A stretch of 64,000 nucleotides of DNA from assembly GCA_038527215.1 (NCBI GenBank), contig JBCBGC010000022.1, forward strand, positions 8,903 through 72,902. The letters are read 5' to 3'. Shown in pieces: positions 34,471 to 44,100 of the stretch. The position numbers and the translations under genes are program-made. The stretch is from JAWPMV01 sp038527215. Lineage in GTDB: Bacteria > Bacteroidota > Bacteroidia > J057. Within the stretch, counting starts at the first letter, position 1. Every line of letters begins with the position of its first letter. Below the pieces are notes generated by a model. The model was not told where the DNA came from, did no database searches, and saw only the letters and a list, made by a program, of their open reading frames with translations.

Positions 34471-35553
34471 CTAGAGCTTATCTTTCCTAAGATAGCCTTT
34501 TTTTAAAGCGTCTTCCATCCCAAAGGTAGAATCTGGCATCCAGATCATATCGATGCCTTCTGCACGGGCCTTCTCAATTTGCGAACGAACCCGATTTTCA
34601 GTCTTGGGGCTCTTGACATCCCGAATATAAATGCTCAGAATCCGGTCTGGATACTTCTGCGCCAGTTCATAATAAATGAAGGTATCCTGCTGGCCGGAGT
34701 CGCCAATCAGGATAAATGGCAAGTGAGGACTGCTGTCCAAAATGTGTTGAATCCAGCGCAGTTTGTGATGGCTGTGTCCGTCGCTAAATACCGACTCTTC
34801 CTCCAGGCCATAGTCCCGCAAAATCAACGGCCCTTCCGGTATCCCCTGCAGGTTGACAAAATCCCGGAGCATATCATACAAATTCCAGGGACTACTGGAT
34901 ACATAAAATATAGGATTGCCTTCCGCTCCGCTGGCTCCAGCCTGTAAGGCGTGGTAGAAGGTCGCGGTGCCGGGAAAGGCTTCCCGGTTATGGACATTTT
35001 GTAAGAAGGTGAGGCGGGCCATGGTGCGGATGCTGGTAGCCCCCGTAACCAGGATGGTATCGTCGATATCACTCACCACCCCAAAGCGAGGATTGGAACC
35101 GGGCAAATAAACAGGGCCTTCTCCTCCCATTTTGTTGGGTTCATCCGGAGATAGCAACTCTGCACATGCCTGATACCGACCAGGCCCTCCCGGTAATTCG
35201 GTAGGACGGGGTAAGGTGATTTCCCAGTAACCTTCGTGGTCTGCAGTCGTTTGAAGGCGTTGATCGTAAAATGCGATATTCACTTCTGCACCAGGAATCT
35301 CCGCACTATTCATGCGCTTATAGCTGTTCACCAGGTTATTCCAGGTGCCATCTTCCGTAGTAACTTCAATGGCCCGATCCCGGATCACCCGGCCACGCAA
35401 GAATATGCCATCAGGGTGGGGGTAGCCATGATAGATCAGCACATGGGGCGGTCCCCCGCTGCCGAGGCGGCTACGAATGCGATGGTTCAGGGCATCAAAG
35501 CGGTTTTCCACAGAGACCAATAAATTCCTGATATGGCTACTCCATTTCGACAT
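34471..35553 (-). CDS. App1-like phosphatidate phosphatase domain protein (DUF2183)
   Basis: 360 residues. Central HAD-like catalytic motif FGVVSDIDDTILVTGAT (DxDxT) near residue 155 and the APP1 block PIFYVSSSPWNLYDMLRDFV, LRDYGLEE, and HHKLRWIQHILDSSPHLPFILIGDSGQQD. The yeast homologue App1 dephosphorylates phosphatidate; bacterial substrates are unverified. The N-terminal 150 residues contain a beta domain (GYPHPDGIFLRGRVI). The gene ends 28 bp upstream of the glycoside hydrolase start. ATG at 35553. Confidence 0.85.
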   Translation of the reverse strand: MSKWSSHIRNLLVSVENRFDALNHRIRSRLGSGGPPHVLIYHGYPHPDGIFLRGRVIRDRAIEVTTEDGTWNNLVNSYKRMNSAEIPGAEVNIAFYDQRLQTTADHEGYWEITLPRPTELPGGPGRYQACAELLSPDEPNKMGGEGPVYLPGSNPRFGVVSDIDDTILVTGATSIRTMARLTFLQNVHNREAFPGTATFYHALQAGASGAEGNPIFYVSSSPWNLYDMLRDFVNLQGIPEGPLILRDYGLEEESVFSDGHSHHKLRWIQHILDSSPHLPFILIGDSGQQDTFIYYELAQKYPDRILSIYIRDVKSPKTENRVRSQIEKARAEGIDMIWMPDSTFGMEDALKKGYLRKDKL

Positions 35554-35585
35554 GCGGAAAAATTAAACAATTTTTCAGAGAGGAA

Positions 35586-35645
35586 ATAAAAAACACCCCC
35601 TTGTCAAGCCTCCATCGGCCTTACACCGAACTTAAACAGGGGGTG
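35586..35645 (-). terminator. Terminator-like hairpin between divergent genes
   Basis: CACCCCCTTG (35594-35603) pairs with CAGGGGGTG (35637-35645) around a 33-nt loop; the minus strand then runs TTTTTTATTTCC. No recognised gene feeds it, only a 72-codon frame (35632-35850) of doubtful coding value. Confidence 0.5.
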
Positions 35646-35843
35646 CACTTCGAAACTTAGAGAAAGCCAGACCGGAATGCGGTGTACCTTCCGTGCGCGC
35701 GACCATGCGGATCAGTAACCGTCCATTCCGTCCCTTTTCTAAGAGGGTAGAAGCAAATCTCCTGTAATTGGTTGCTTGCCTCGTGAGAAAAGCTGCGGGA
35801 GACCTGCCAATTATGTAAGTTTGAAGCCTAATCAAATTTCCTG

Positions 35844-36494
35844 ATGGCAAATCAAAAGATTCCCGTATTAATTATTGGCACAGGCGACCTGGCGCGACTG
35901 GCTTTGGATATTGCGAATGAAAAAGAGGTGTTGGCGTACGGATTTCTCACCCAGGACGAAGAAGAAGTTCGGAAGGAACTGAATGATATCCTCGTAGTCG
36001 CTCACTTAACGGGCAAAGATGGACAGGCCCTGTTGGGAGAAGAGAATCTCAATGTGGTCGTAGCAGAACGGGACATTGAGCAGCGAAAAACCCTGGTCAA
36101 AGGTTTGAGTGGGTACAAGCTACAATATATCAACATGGTTCACCCTGACGCCTGGATTTCTCCCTACGCCAGCCTGGACATGGGAAATATCGTGGGCCCG
36201 GGCGTGAATGTGCTGGCCAATGCTGAGGTCGGAAAGTTCAACGTAATTGAGACGGGGGTACTGCTTGAATCAGACGTCCTGATCGGCGACCATACGACCT
36301 TACACGCAGGGGTAAAAGTAGGCCGGGGTGCAGAAATCGCAGACGGTGCTTTTGTGTCCATGGGGGCCATCATTCACCCAAACGTATATGTAGGAGAGGC
36401 CGCCGTGGTGGGACCGGGCGCAGTCGTTTTATCAGATGTGCCTGATGGCGCTACGGCACACGGCAATCCTGCCGTGGTCATTGAATCTGACTAG
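35844..36494 (+). CDS. NeuD-like sugar O-acyltransferase
   Basis: 216 residues. N-terminal small nucleotide-binding-like domain (VLIIGTGDLARLALDIANE), then a left-handed beta-helix of hexapeptide repeats (GNIVGPGVNVLANAEVG, IGDHTTLHAGVKVG, VYVGEAAVVGPGAVVLSDVP) ending in GNPAVV. This is the NeuD/PglD-type acetyltransferase architecture, acting on sugars for glycan or polysaccharide. The acceptor is unknown; no sugar-synthesis cluster is adjacent. ATG at 35844. Converges with the next gene, 6 bp gap. Confidence 0.83.
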   Translation: MANQKIPVLIIGTGDLARLALDIANEKEVLAYGFLTQDEEEVRKELNDILVVAHLTGKDGQALLGEENLNVVVAERDIEQRKTLVKGLSGYKLQYINMVHPDAWISPYASLDMGNIVGPGVNVLANAEVGKFNVIETGVLLESDVLIGDHTTLHAGVKVGRGAEIADGAFVSMGAIIHPNVYVGEAAVVGPGAVVLSDVPDGATAHGNPAVVIESD

Positions 36495-36500
36495 ATTTCC

Positions 36501-37232
36501 TCAAAACAAGGCGAAGCTCTGAGCGATTTCCTTAAACTGACCGATCATCAGATCGTAGTCAGCCTTATTGGTTACCGTCATATTGAGCCCGATCAGGTAT
36601 TGCGAATCATAATCAATGTAGGCGTAGGCCGCATATTTTTCGGAAAGGGGATTGCCTGGAGCAGGCGGACTATAGTATTCTTTGCATTCGGCCTTGGCCC
36701 GGGTCTGGGTATCCAGTTTGTAGGCTTCTTTATATACCTGAGCCGCTCGCCTTTCGATAAAGATCCCATCTAACCAGAGGTAGATAGAATCCACCGTCCC
36801 GCAATAAGGCAGGTTCTTATTGATATACTCTACCCGCACATAAGGTTCTGTCAGTTTCATCGGGCGGCCATTGCGGAAATAGTGGATAAATACGCCGTTA
36901 TTTTCGGAATACTCATCCGGTTTGACCCATTGGACCAAATCGTTGGTCATGGCCACCAGCGGTGAGCTATGCGTGAGAGAAAAACGCATGGTGTAGGCCT
37001 CAAATTTGAGGCTTCTGCCCTCCCCTTGCCAGACAAAAGGAAACATGGTGGAATCTCCCAGCATGCCCCGAGCGATATTTTCCTGAACCTTGACCTCATC
37101 TACGGGTACCGTGGTCGGACTAGCGGCAGGAGACTGTTCAGCATTAAGGTTCTGCTGATCGGACTTTTGGGTAGAACAAGCCATACCCAGGAGGAGAAGA
37201 AGGCAGAGGATGCCTGAGGACCAATTTTTCAT
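36501..37232 (-). CDS. Lipoprotein of unknown function
   Basis: 243 residues. Clear lipoprotein signal (LLLLLGMAC lipobox) and low-complexity linker STQKSDQQNLNAEQSPAASP. The mature part has no family I recognise; it is rich in Tyr and ends with beta/alpha segments (IDYDSQYLIGLNMTVTNKADYDLM). ATG at 37232 is chosen for the signal peptide. It starts 18 bp after the fructosamine kinase stop, so co-transcribed with it. Confidence 0.6.
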   Translation of the reverse strand: MKNWSSGILCLLLLLGMACSTQKSDQQNLNAEQSPAASPTTVPVDEVKVQENIARGMLGDSTMFPFVWQGEGRSLKFEAYTMRFSLTHSSPLVAMTNDLVQWVKPDEYSENNGVFIHYFRNGRPMKLTEPYVRVEYINKNLPYCGTVDSIYLWLDGIFIERRAAQVYKEAYKLDTQTRAKAECKEYYSPPAPGNPLSEKYAAYAYIDYDSQYLIGLNMTVTNKADYDLMIGQFKEIAQSFALF

Positions 37233-37250
37233 ACAGGAAAAATACACAAT

Positions 37251-38114
37251 TCAGCTAAATCTGCGAAGACTTGCCTGAATACTCGGCAAGTATGAACGAC
37301 CAAATAAATTGAGATGCACCAGCAGCGGATACAGATTGCACAAAGTGATTCGCTCCTGCCAGGCATATTCAAGGGGATAAATCGCCTCATAGGCCTCGTA
37401 GAAGGAGTTCGGTTGATGATCGAACATGGTCATGAAGGCCAGTTCCATCTCCCGGTGGCCATAGTAGACCGCAGGGTCTAATATCACCACCTCCCCCTTT
37501 TCATCCGTCAAAATATTGCCTCCCCACAGGTCTCCATGTAGCAGAGCGGGTTTTTCTTTCGGAAAAAAATCCTCCATTCTTTGCATTAGATTCCGGAAGC
37601 GCTTTCGATCATTTTCGGAAAAAAAGCCCTGCCGGTCAGCCATGCGGATCAAAGGTTCCAGGCGTTGTTCGTTGAAAAAGGCGGACCAGTTATCGGTCAT
37701 CGTATTGCTCTGAGGTAAGGAGCCTATGTAATTGTCGTGGTTGAGCCCAAAAGCCGGTGCTGTATGCAGGTGGAGTCGCGCCAATTTTGTCCCAAAGTCC
37801 GTCCAGTAATGAGGGGCCTGAGGCGCTCGCTCAATCCATCGAAGCAGGAGGTAGGCATGGCTCCCTCCGACTCCCTTGGCGATTACTTCTGGAGTGGCGA
37901 TCTCCTGGGTTGAAGCCAGCTTCGCCAGGCCTTTTGCTTCCACCTCAAACTGATCAAAACGAGCAGCCTGATTATACTTTAAGAAAAAAGTCCCGGAAGT
38001 AGTCTCAATCCGATGGGCATGGTGAATACACCCACCCCCTACCGGATGGGCAGCGTGTATCTTCCAGGAGAACTGATCTTCCAGGGTTTGGACCAGAGAG
38101 ACAGGCAGAGACAT
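37251..38114 (-). CDS. Fructosamine kinase family protein
   Basis: 287 residues. Kinase-fold protein of the FN3K family, which phosphorylates ketosamines (glycated amines) so that they decompose. Motifs: GGGCIHHAHRIETTSGTFFLKYN (nucleotide-binding region and Lys), ALLHGDLWGGNIL (catalytic loop with HGD) and ILDPAVYYGHREMELA (metal-binding Asp). Length is typical. It lies downstream of the sprA terminator, so it has its own promoter. ATG at 38114. Confidence 0.93.
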   Translation of the reverse strand: MSLPVSLVQTLEDQFSWKIHAAHPVGGGCIHHAHRIETTSGTFFLKYNQAARFDQFEVEAKGLAKLASTQEIATPEVIAKGVGGSHAYLLLRWIERAPQAPHYWTDFGTKLARLHLHTAPAFGLNHDNYIGSLPQSNTMTDNWSAFFNEQRLEPLIRMADRQGFFSENDRKRFRNLMQRMEDFFPKEKPALLHGDLWGGNILTDEKGEVVILDPAVYYGHREMELAFMTMFDHQPNSFYEAYEAIYPLEYAWQERITLCNLYPLLVHLNLFGRSYLPSIQASLRRFS

Positions 38115-38116
38115 AG

Positions 38117-38167
38117 GAAAAAAGTCAGCGCCTGAAGTTAGGCATTATTTATCCTAACCTCAGGCGC
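38117..38167 (-). terminator. Strong rho-independent terminator of sprA
   Basis: GCGCCTGAAGTTAGG (38128-38142) pairs with CCTAACCTCAGGCGC (38153-38167), 14 of 15 bases, followed on the minus strand by TTTTTT. It lies 21 bp after the sprA stop. Confidence 0.9.
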
Positions 38168-38188
38168 TCTTGATATAGACCGGATGGT

Positions 38189-41100
38189 TTACTGAGCCAA
38201 AGAGAAACGTAGCTGCACCCCTCCACTCGCAAAGGAAGTCCGGTATGCGTTTAGTACGTGGGGATTATTCACGTTTCTTTCGAAAAACAACTTCACATTC
38301 AGTCCGGAATTTACTACGTAATCGATGGAAGGCGACAGGATAAAGTTAAAGGCGCCTCGCGTGATATCCGGAGCCTGTACATTATCCAGGGCCTGAACCC
38401 CGGTAGGTCCGAGGTAGAGGTTACGCTCGTAGGTATCTCTGATGGTGGCCCGGAACTGGAAGTTCACGCTGTTCTTCAGGTTGATGGTCCGTCCGCCCAG
38501 GTTAAAGGTCCAGTTTAGCTTATCCTTGCGGTAGCCAATCATCACGGCTACGTCTTCATTCCGCATTTCTGTCAACTGCAGGGAGCCCACATTCAGGCTG
38601 ACTTGTCGGCCCTTTTTGTAATCAATCTGTACCGTGGCCCCATTCTTCATATTCATGGTAACTCCGATCAGCGGAGAAAACTGCTCCTGAATCTGCACGA
38701 TCTGAATGATGTTCTGGGAATAATAACTCTCCACCGGATTCCCCTGGGTATCCTCGCCTACCACCTGAGCGATATCGGCATAGCCATCTCCGTTGAAATC
38801 CTGGAAGTTCAGGTCATTGGAGAAATTACCGATGGAATAGGTGCCTCGGTAGCTATGCTTGAGGGAGATCGAATTAAAGTGCTTGCGCAAAGAAGGAATA
38901 CTGGTCAGGCCATTGTAATTCAAACTCCAGTTCGGAAGAGGAATTTTCGGGAAGCTGGTGAGCTCAATTTCATTGGGATCGTAGACGCCATAGGCTGAGA
39001 GAAGAGCTGGAATCAGGACATCCTGAGAAGTACCTACGTACCCATTGCTAAATCCACCATCTACAATTCCTTTAAAATTCAAGCTATCGTTAAAGTTGTC
39101 CAGTCCCGCCAGGCGATTGGAAATGATCGATCGATTGTTCGAGAAGTCCACCAGGGTTTGTTGATTGGGGTCGATCGGCTGGAAGGCGGTATTGGCAAAA
39201 ATGTAGGACATGCTGAAACTTCCCTGGCTCAGTCGCCCAAACCTGCCGTAGTCATTATCGCCTGGTATCCATTTGAAAAATTCACTTTCGTTTTCATTCA
39301 TGCTCCGGTTCGCAGAGACTTCGATGCGCAGCCCTCGAATCAATTCAATGGAGGTTCTGGCCGTCAGCTGGTTTCGGAAATCATGCAGGTATAAATTGGC
39401 CAGGGTAGTATCCTGGGTAATCCAGTAATTATCTGCTGCAATCCCTCGAATATCGGCCTGACTACCAAAGACAAAACCTGCAGTAGGCGCAAAGACGGGA
39501 CTTCGCTGTCCGGTGATGGGGTTAACGTAATCCCAGTCCAGCCCAAAGTTGTCTGTTTGCGGCAAAAAGCCCGGCAAAGAGGTGCTACTATTGCTGTTAT
39601 AGGTAAGGTCCACGGTCTTGACACTCAGGGCAATTCGGACGACCTCTCTTCCCACGATTTTGAGATAGCGGAGAATCGGATTCGGCTTTTTCGTGGTATC
39701 TTCTTCTGCGGTGGGTTCCGGCTGCTTGGGCGGCTGGGGTTGTCGTGGATTAGGCCTTCGCCCCTGCTGCATTTCACGCCCTCCCTGATTTCGAGCGGAA
39801 TTTTTCCTGGCATCCAACACATCCCTCAAAGGCTTAAACTTTCGATAGAAACCGTTGAGATCCAACCTCCCATTGGCCTGAATCGCCTGGGTATTGCTGA
39901 TGGTATTACCCAGCCCTTTATTGACTTCAGGGGCCTGCTGCCAAATGTAGGAACCTGTGTAGCTGGCGGTACCATTGATCCAATCCAGCGGTTTTATTTG
40001 GCTGAAGGGCAGCTGATAAGAAAGGCTGAAGTTTTGGGTAAAATTGGTGGTTCGGCCCATGTTGACCAAGTGGTCGCGTACCCGGGCAAATTCACCTACA
40101 CTGTCCACGCCTCGGCCTATGCCGATCAGGTTTTCCCACACGGTTCCCAGCGAGTCCCTTTCGCGCTGGTCCGCCGTTTCCCAATAGCCCCTTACTTCGT
40201 CTACCCGGGAAATGTTATTGGCGGTATAGTTGAATTGGAGGTTTCGGGTAAAATTCCATACGAGGTTGTAGTTCCGGTTCAGCAGGAAGTTTTTCGCATA
40301 GGTCGGGTCTACCCCTCCCCCAAATCCTGCAGCAGGTCGCATGGCTCTTTCTTCAAATTGTCGATCTCCATTAATCCCCATACTAAAGGAAGTCGGTAAC
40401 GGATTAAAGTTGATGAAATGAAGGAAGGTGAGCTTTTCGAATTTCTTAAACGGCTGTACGGTTACGGCCGGGAAGTTATATCGATAGTTGATCGCCGCCC
40501 GGTGTTGCGTATTGAACCGCCTTTCAATCACCGCATCTGAGCCAAGCTGCTCATTGTAGGCAAAGGTGAAGTCAAAGTTTGAGATGTCCCAGGGATAGCT
40601 TTTCGGCGCTTTGCCTGCCTCACCTATGGACTTTGAACCACCCTGTCTATTGGGCAATTGCTGGGTTTTGATCTTTCGCCAGTTGTTAAAGGAAATACTA
40701 CGAGTTCGTCGATACGTCTGGATTTCCTTGATCTTATTCCGGGCATCTTCCCTGGACAGGGTTTCTATCAACTTATCGGTTCTCACATCTGCTTCCTGCG
40801 GGTTGAACTGCGGATTGACAAAACTCTCCCCTAGGGTAGCATAAACCGGTAACTGGAGACCCCATTTTTTAGGAAGCAATCGATCCAGCTGCACATTGGC
40901 AGAAAGGTCATATTGCATCTGATCTTCCTGCGGACGGTTACTGATCTTTTGATCGATCGGTCCAAAGCCCACCGTCTTGATCGAACCACTGGCCGTAATG
41001 TCTCCAATATCAGCCAAGCGCACCGACAGGTTTCCTTGGGCTGCATAGCCTTTCTGCCGGTCAAAGTTGGTGATCCGCAATTCGTTGGCCCATACCTCAA

Positions 41101-44100
41101 TACAGATCGGCTGGCCGGAAGGATCTTTGGGGTTTCTCACCCCGATCATGATGTTCCTTACATCACTAAGTTTGGGGGTACCTTTGATATAGATGCGGTG
41201 ATCCGGATTCATGGTAGAATCCACAAACATATGTCGGTAGATCAAGCCGGTACCGGCTGAATTTCGGTCTGCTTTGGCCGCGGCCAGCAAGGCCAACCGG
41301 AAGTCAAACTCATTGGAGTCGGGCCAGACGTTAAAGGGATCGCTACGACTACCGCCCAAATCAGAAGGCGTCAGCGGCATTTCGTATTCGTAGTAATTGA
41401 AATCATTATCCAATCCCAGACGGATGAAGACCCGGGCGTCTCCGACCTCTTCGAAGTTGGGAGGATTCACCCCATCATCGATGGCCTCAGCGTGCATGAA
41501 GAGTTTCAAGCGGTCGTACTGACGCAGGTCATGACTCACATTTTTGAAAATCCCTCGGGCATCTCCGTCCTTCAGATCACAGATTCTCAACTGAAGGGAA
41601 CGCTCATCCTGGAAAAAGCCAATGGCGGTATTTCCGTTGATTTGCTGCTGCACAATGCCTGGAGGCAAGGTATAGTTAAAGGGCAGTTTGGTGGAGTTTT
41701 CTTCCAGGCTCACAGATCCTAGTTCCAGAGAACCAAAAGGAGGCTCTGGTGGGGCTGGGTTGGGACCAGGATCGGCCAGATTTCCTGTATATCTCAGCCA
41801 CTGAGAAGAAACCAGTTGGAATTCAGTCATCCGCATGATGATCTCTTCGCTAAAGCCGGTCATATACATCCGCATGAAGTTGATCGACTTAAAGTTGGAG
41901 ATATTGTTGACCGGACGGCCCCCACTGATCGGCACCCGGAACTGAAACCAGGTAACGGGTACCCGACGGTTTCCAGCCAGGACGCTGGTATTGATACTGT
42001 CAACGATGAAGTTTTGGCCAGGAATCATTTGACTTGGCTTCATGTCTATGCGATACTCATAGTACTGTTCCGCAAAGTCCAAACTTCCGTTTTCATTGAT
42101 ATCTTCCATGTCAGGCTGCTGCGTAGCCTGCACGGTATAATTGGTATTGGTTTCGTTAATGGGGGAGTTTCCTTCCAATCCATTGAACTTCAGGTAGCGC
42201 TCCAGGATACCGGCTTGGCGGGTTTCATACTCCTCGTTCCGAAAGTGCAGGAAGTCATCGCTACTTGGGTCGGACGCCAGTTCTGCATAAGCCTGCGGCG
42301 TAAGGTATCCTTGCAGGCTATCCAGGAAGTTGGGCGTGAAATAATTGAATTCCTCCAGGGAAGGTAGACCATCCAGTCCAACATCCTGGGCGGTCCGGTC
42401 CAGGGGCTCAGCGTTAAAGGCATTGACCGTTGGATTGTTAATCGATACGATTCCGTAAGGAGTATTGATGAGGTTACCTGGTTCGTTGGGGCCGGGCAAA
42501 CCGTGTTCCCGGCTGAGGCTTTCATCTGCCAGGACATCCTCATTGATCAAGCCCAGGTTGAGATAGAATTCTCCTCCTGTATGACCGGGATTATCCATAA
42601 AGGGATCCATCAACCAGAATTCCACAAATTCTACATTGGTAGCTTCGAAGTCATTGTTGACATCGATTTCTCGCATGATCCCTGCCCAGTTTTCCCGAGG
42701 GCGGCTAAAGGAGCCATCAGGATTGAGACGATTTTGATCTTTCTGGAAGTTGTAAGGTCCCCGCTGGCTTGGAAGATAATGCAAGTCAAAGGTGGTCTGG
42801 ATATTTTGCCCAAAAGGACGGGAAGCCGTGGGGAATAATTCATCTGGAAAAACCTGACGGGTATAGTTATTGGCCAGATCCTCCTCGGGAAATTCAATGC
42901 CGAACCGCTGGTAAAAGGCCTGGTCAATCTGGTACCAGGCTAGTTTAGCCCGGGAATAGTTATCGGCCAGGGAATCCCCTGCGTAGCGATCGGCAGGGTT
43001 GAACATCTCCGGGTTATTTTCCGGGAAGGAGGCAATGCGCCAGCGTTGCTGCCCTTGCAGGCTAAAAGGCGTGGCGGCTGCTTCAAAGTCATCCAGGTAC
43101 ACAATGCCTCGGTCCGTATCATTCCGGATCACCCGCGGCACACCAGGAATAAATTGGGCCGCCTCAAAGGCTCCATCAATGCTGGAAGGCGCTTTGGTTG
43201 TAATGAGCGGCAGTTTATCAATCAACTTCGTCAATTGGTCAGACTGGTCGCTGTAGCTGGCATCTACCCCCCAAATGGTATTGTTAATCGGCTCATCTCC
43301 CAGCGTCAACTTCTGGTTGAAAGGCTGTTCCCGAAGGTTCAGGGCCGTCAGCCCGAGCGATAATTTATCCGAAGGCGCGTATTCGGCCCTGGCTCCCAGC
43401 AGGGTTTTGGTTTGCAACTGATAGAGCGAAGAGCTTTCAAAGGAGACCTGAATATCCTGCCCGGAGGTAAGGATGGAAGGATTGATGATGGAGACTTTTC
43501 CTCCGAAATAATCCACCTGATAGTCTACCCCTTCCTGCAGCACCCGTCCCCCCGCTCGTACGGTGATACTTCCTTCTGAAAGATTAAAGGTATTCAATTG
43601 AATCTCGGAGCCACCGGAAGAGCGATAATAACCTTCCAGGGTAAATCGGTTTAATTCAGGAAAATTTTGTTTGGCCCCTGCCTGCGTATCGTCGTAGAGC
43701 GGATCGTAGACGTATTTGGCGACCTCATTGGGATCATTGTCAAGTTGTCGGGCCAAATGAGAACCGAAGGGTTCCAGGACCGGGAAGATGACCAGGCCCC
43801 GATCAGACACCACGGTTACGCCTTCTATATAGTCAAAGAAGTTATCCGGTCCGGGCGCGGTATTATTGGTCACCTTGTCCAGGTTCAATACCTGGATCAG
43901 AGGTTTGTTGGCTGGCTTGCCGGAAGGCAGGAAGTTGATCCGGCCTGCGGAAGTTCCAGACTCATAGCGCACGTCCAGGAAGAAGTTATCTGGTTTGAGT
44001 CCATATCCTACGTTGTAGACGTTTTTCATCATCAAGTCCCAGGCTGGATAAGGTCTGGGCGGTGAGTTCACGCGGATAACGGAAGATTTCAGCATCTTCA

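Noticed and set aside
35632..35850. 72-codon minus-strand frame as a gene
   Set aside because: Arg-rich composition without domain; it overlaps the NeuD-like gene's first codons. Kept only as a possible transcript in the findings.
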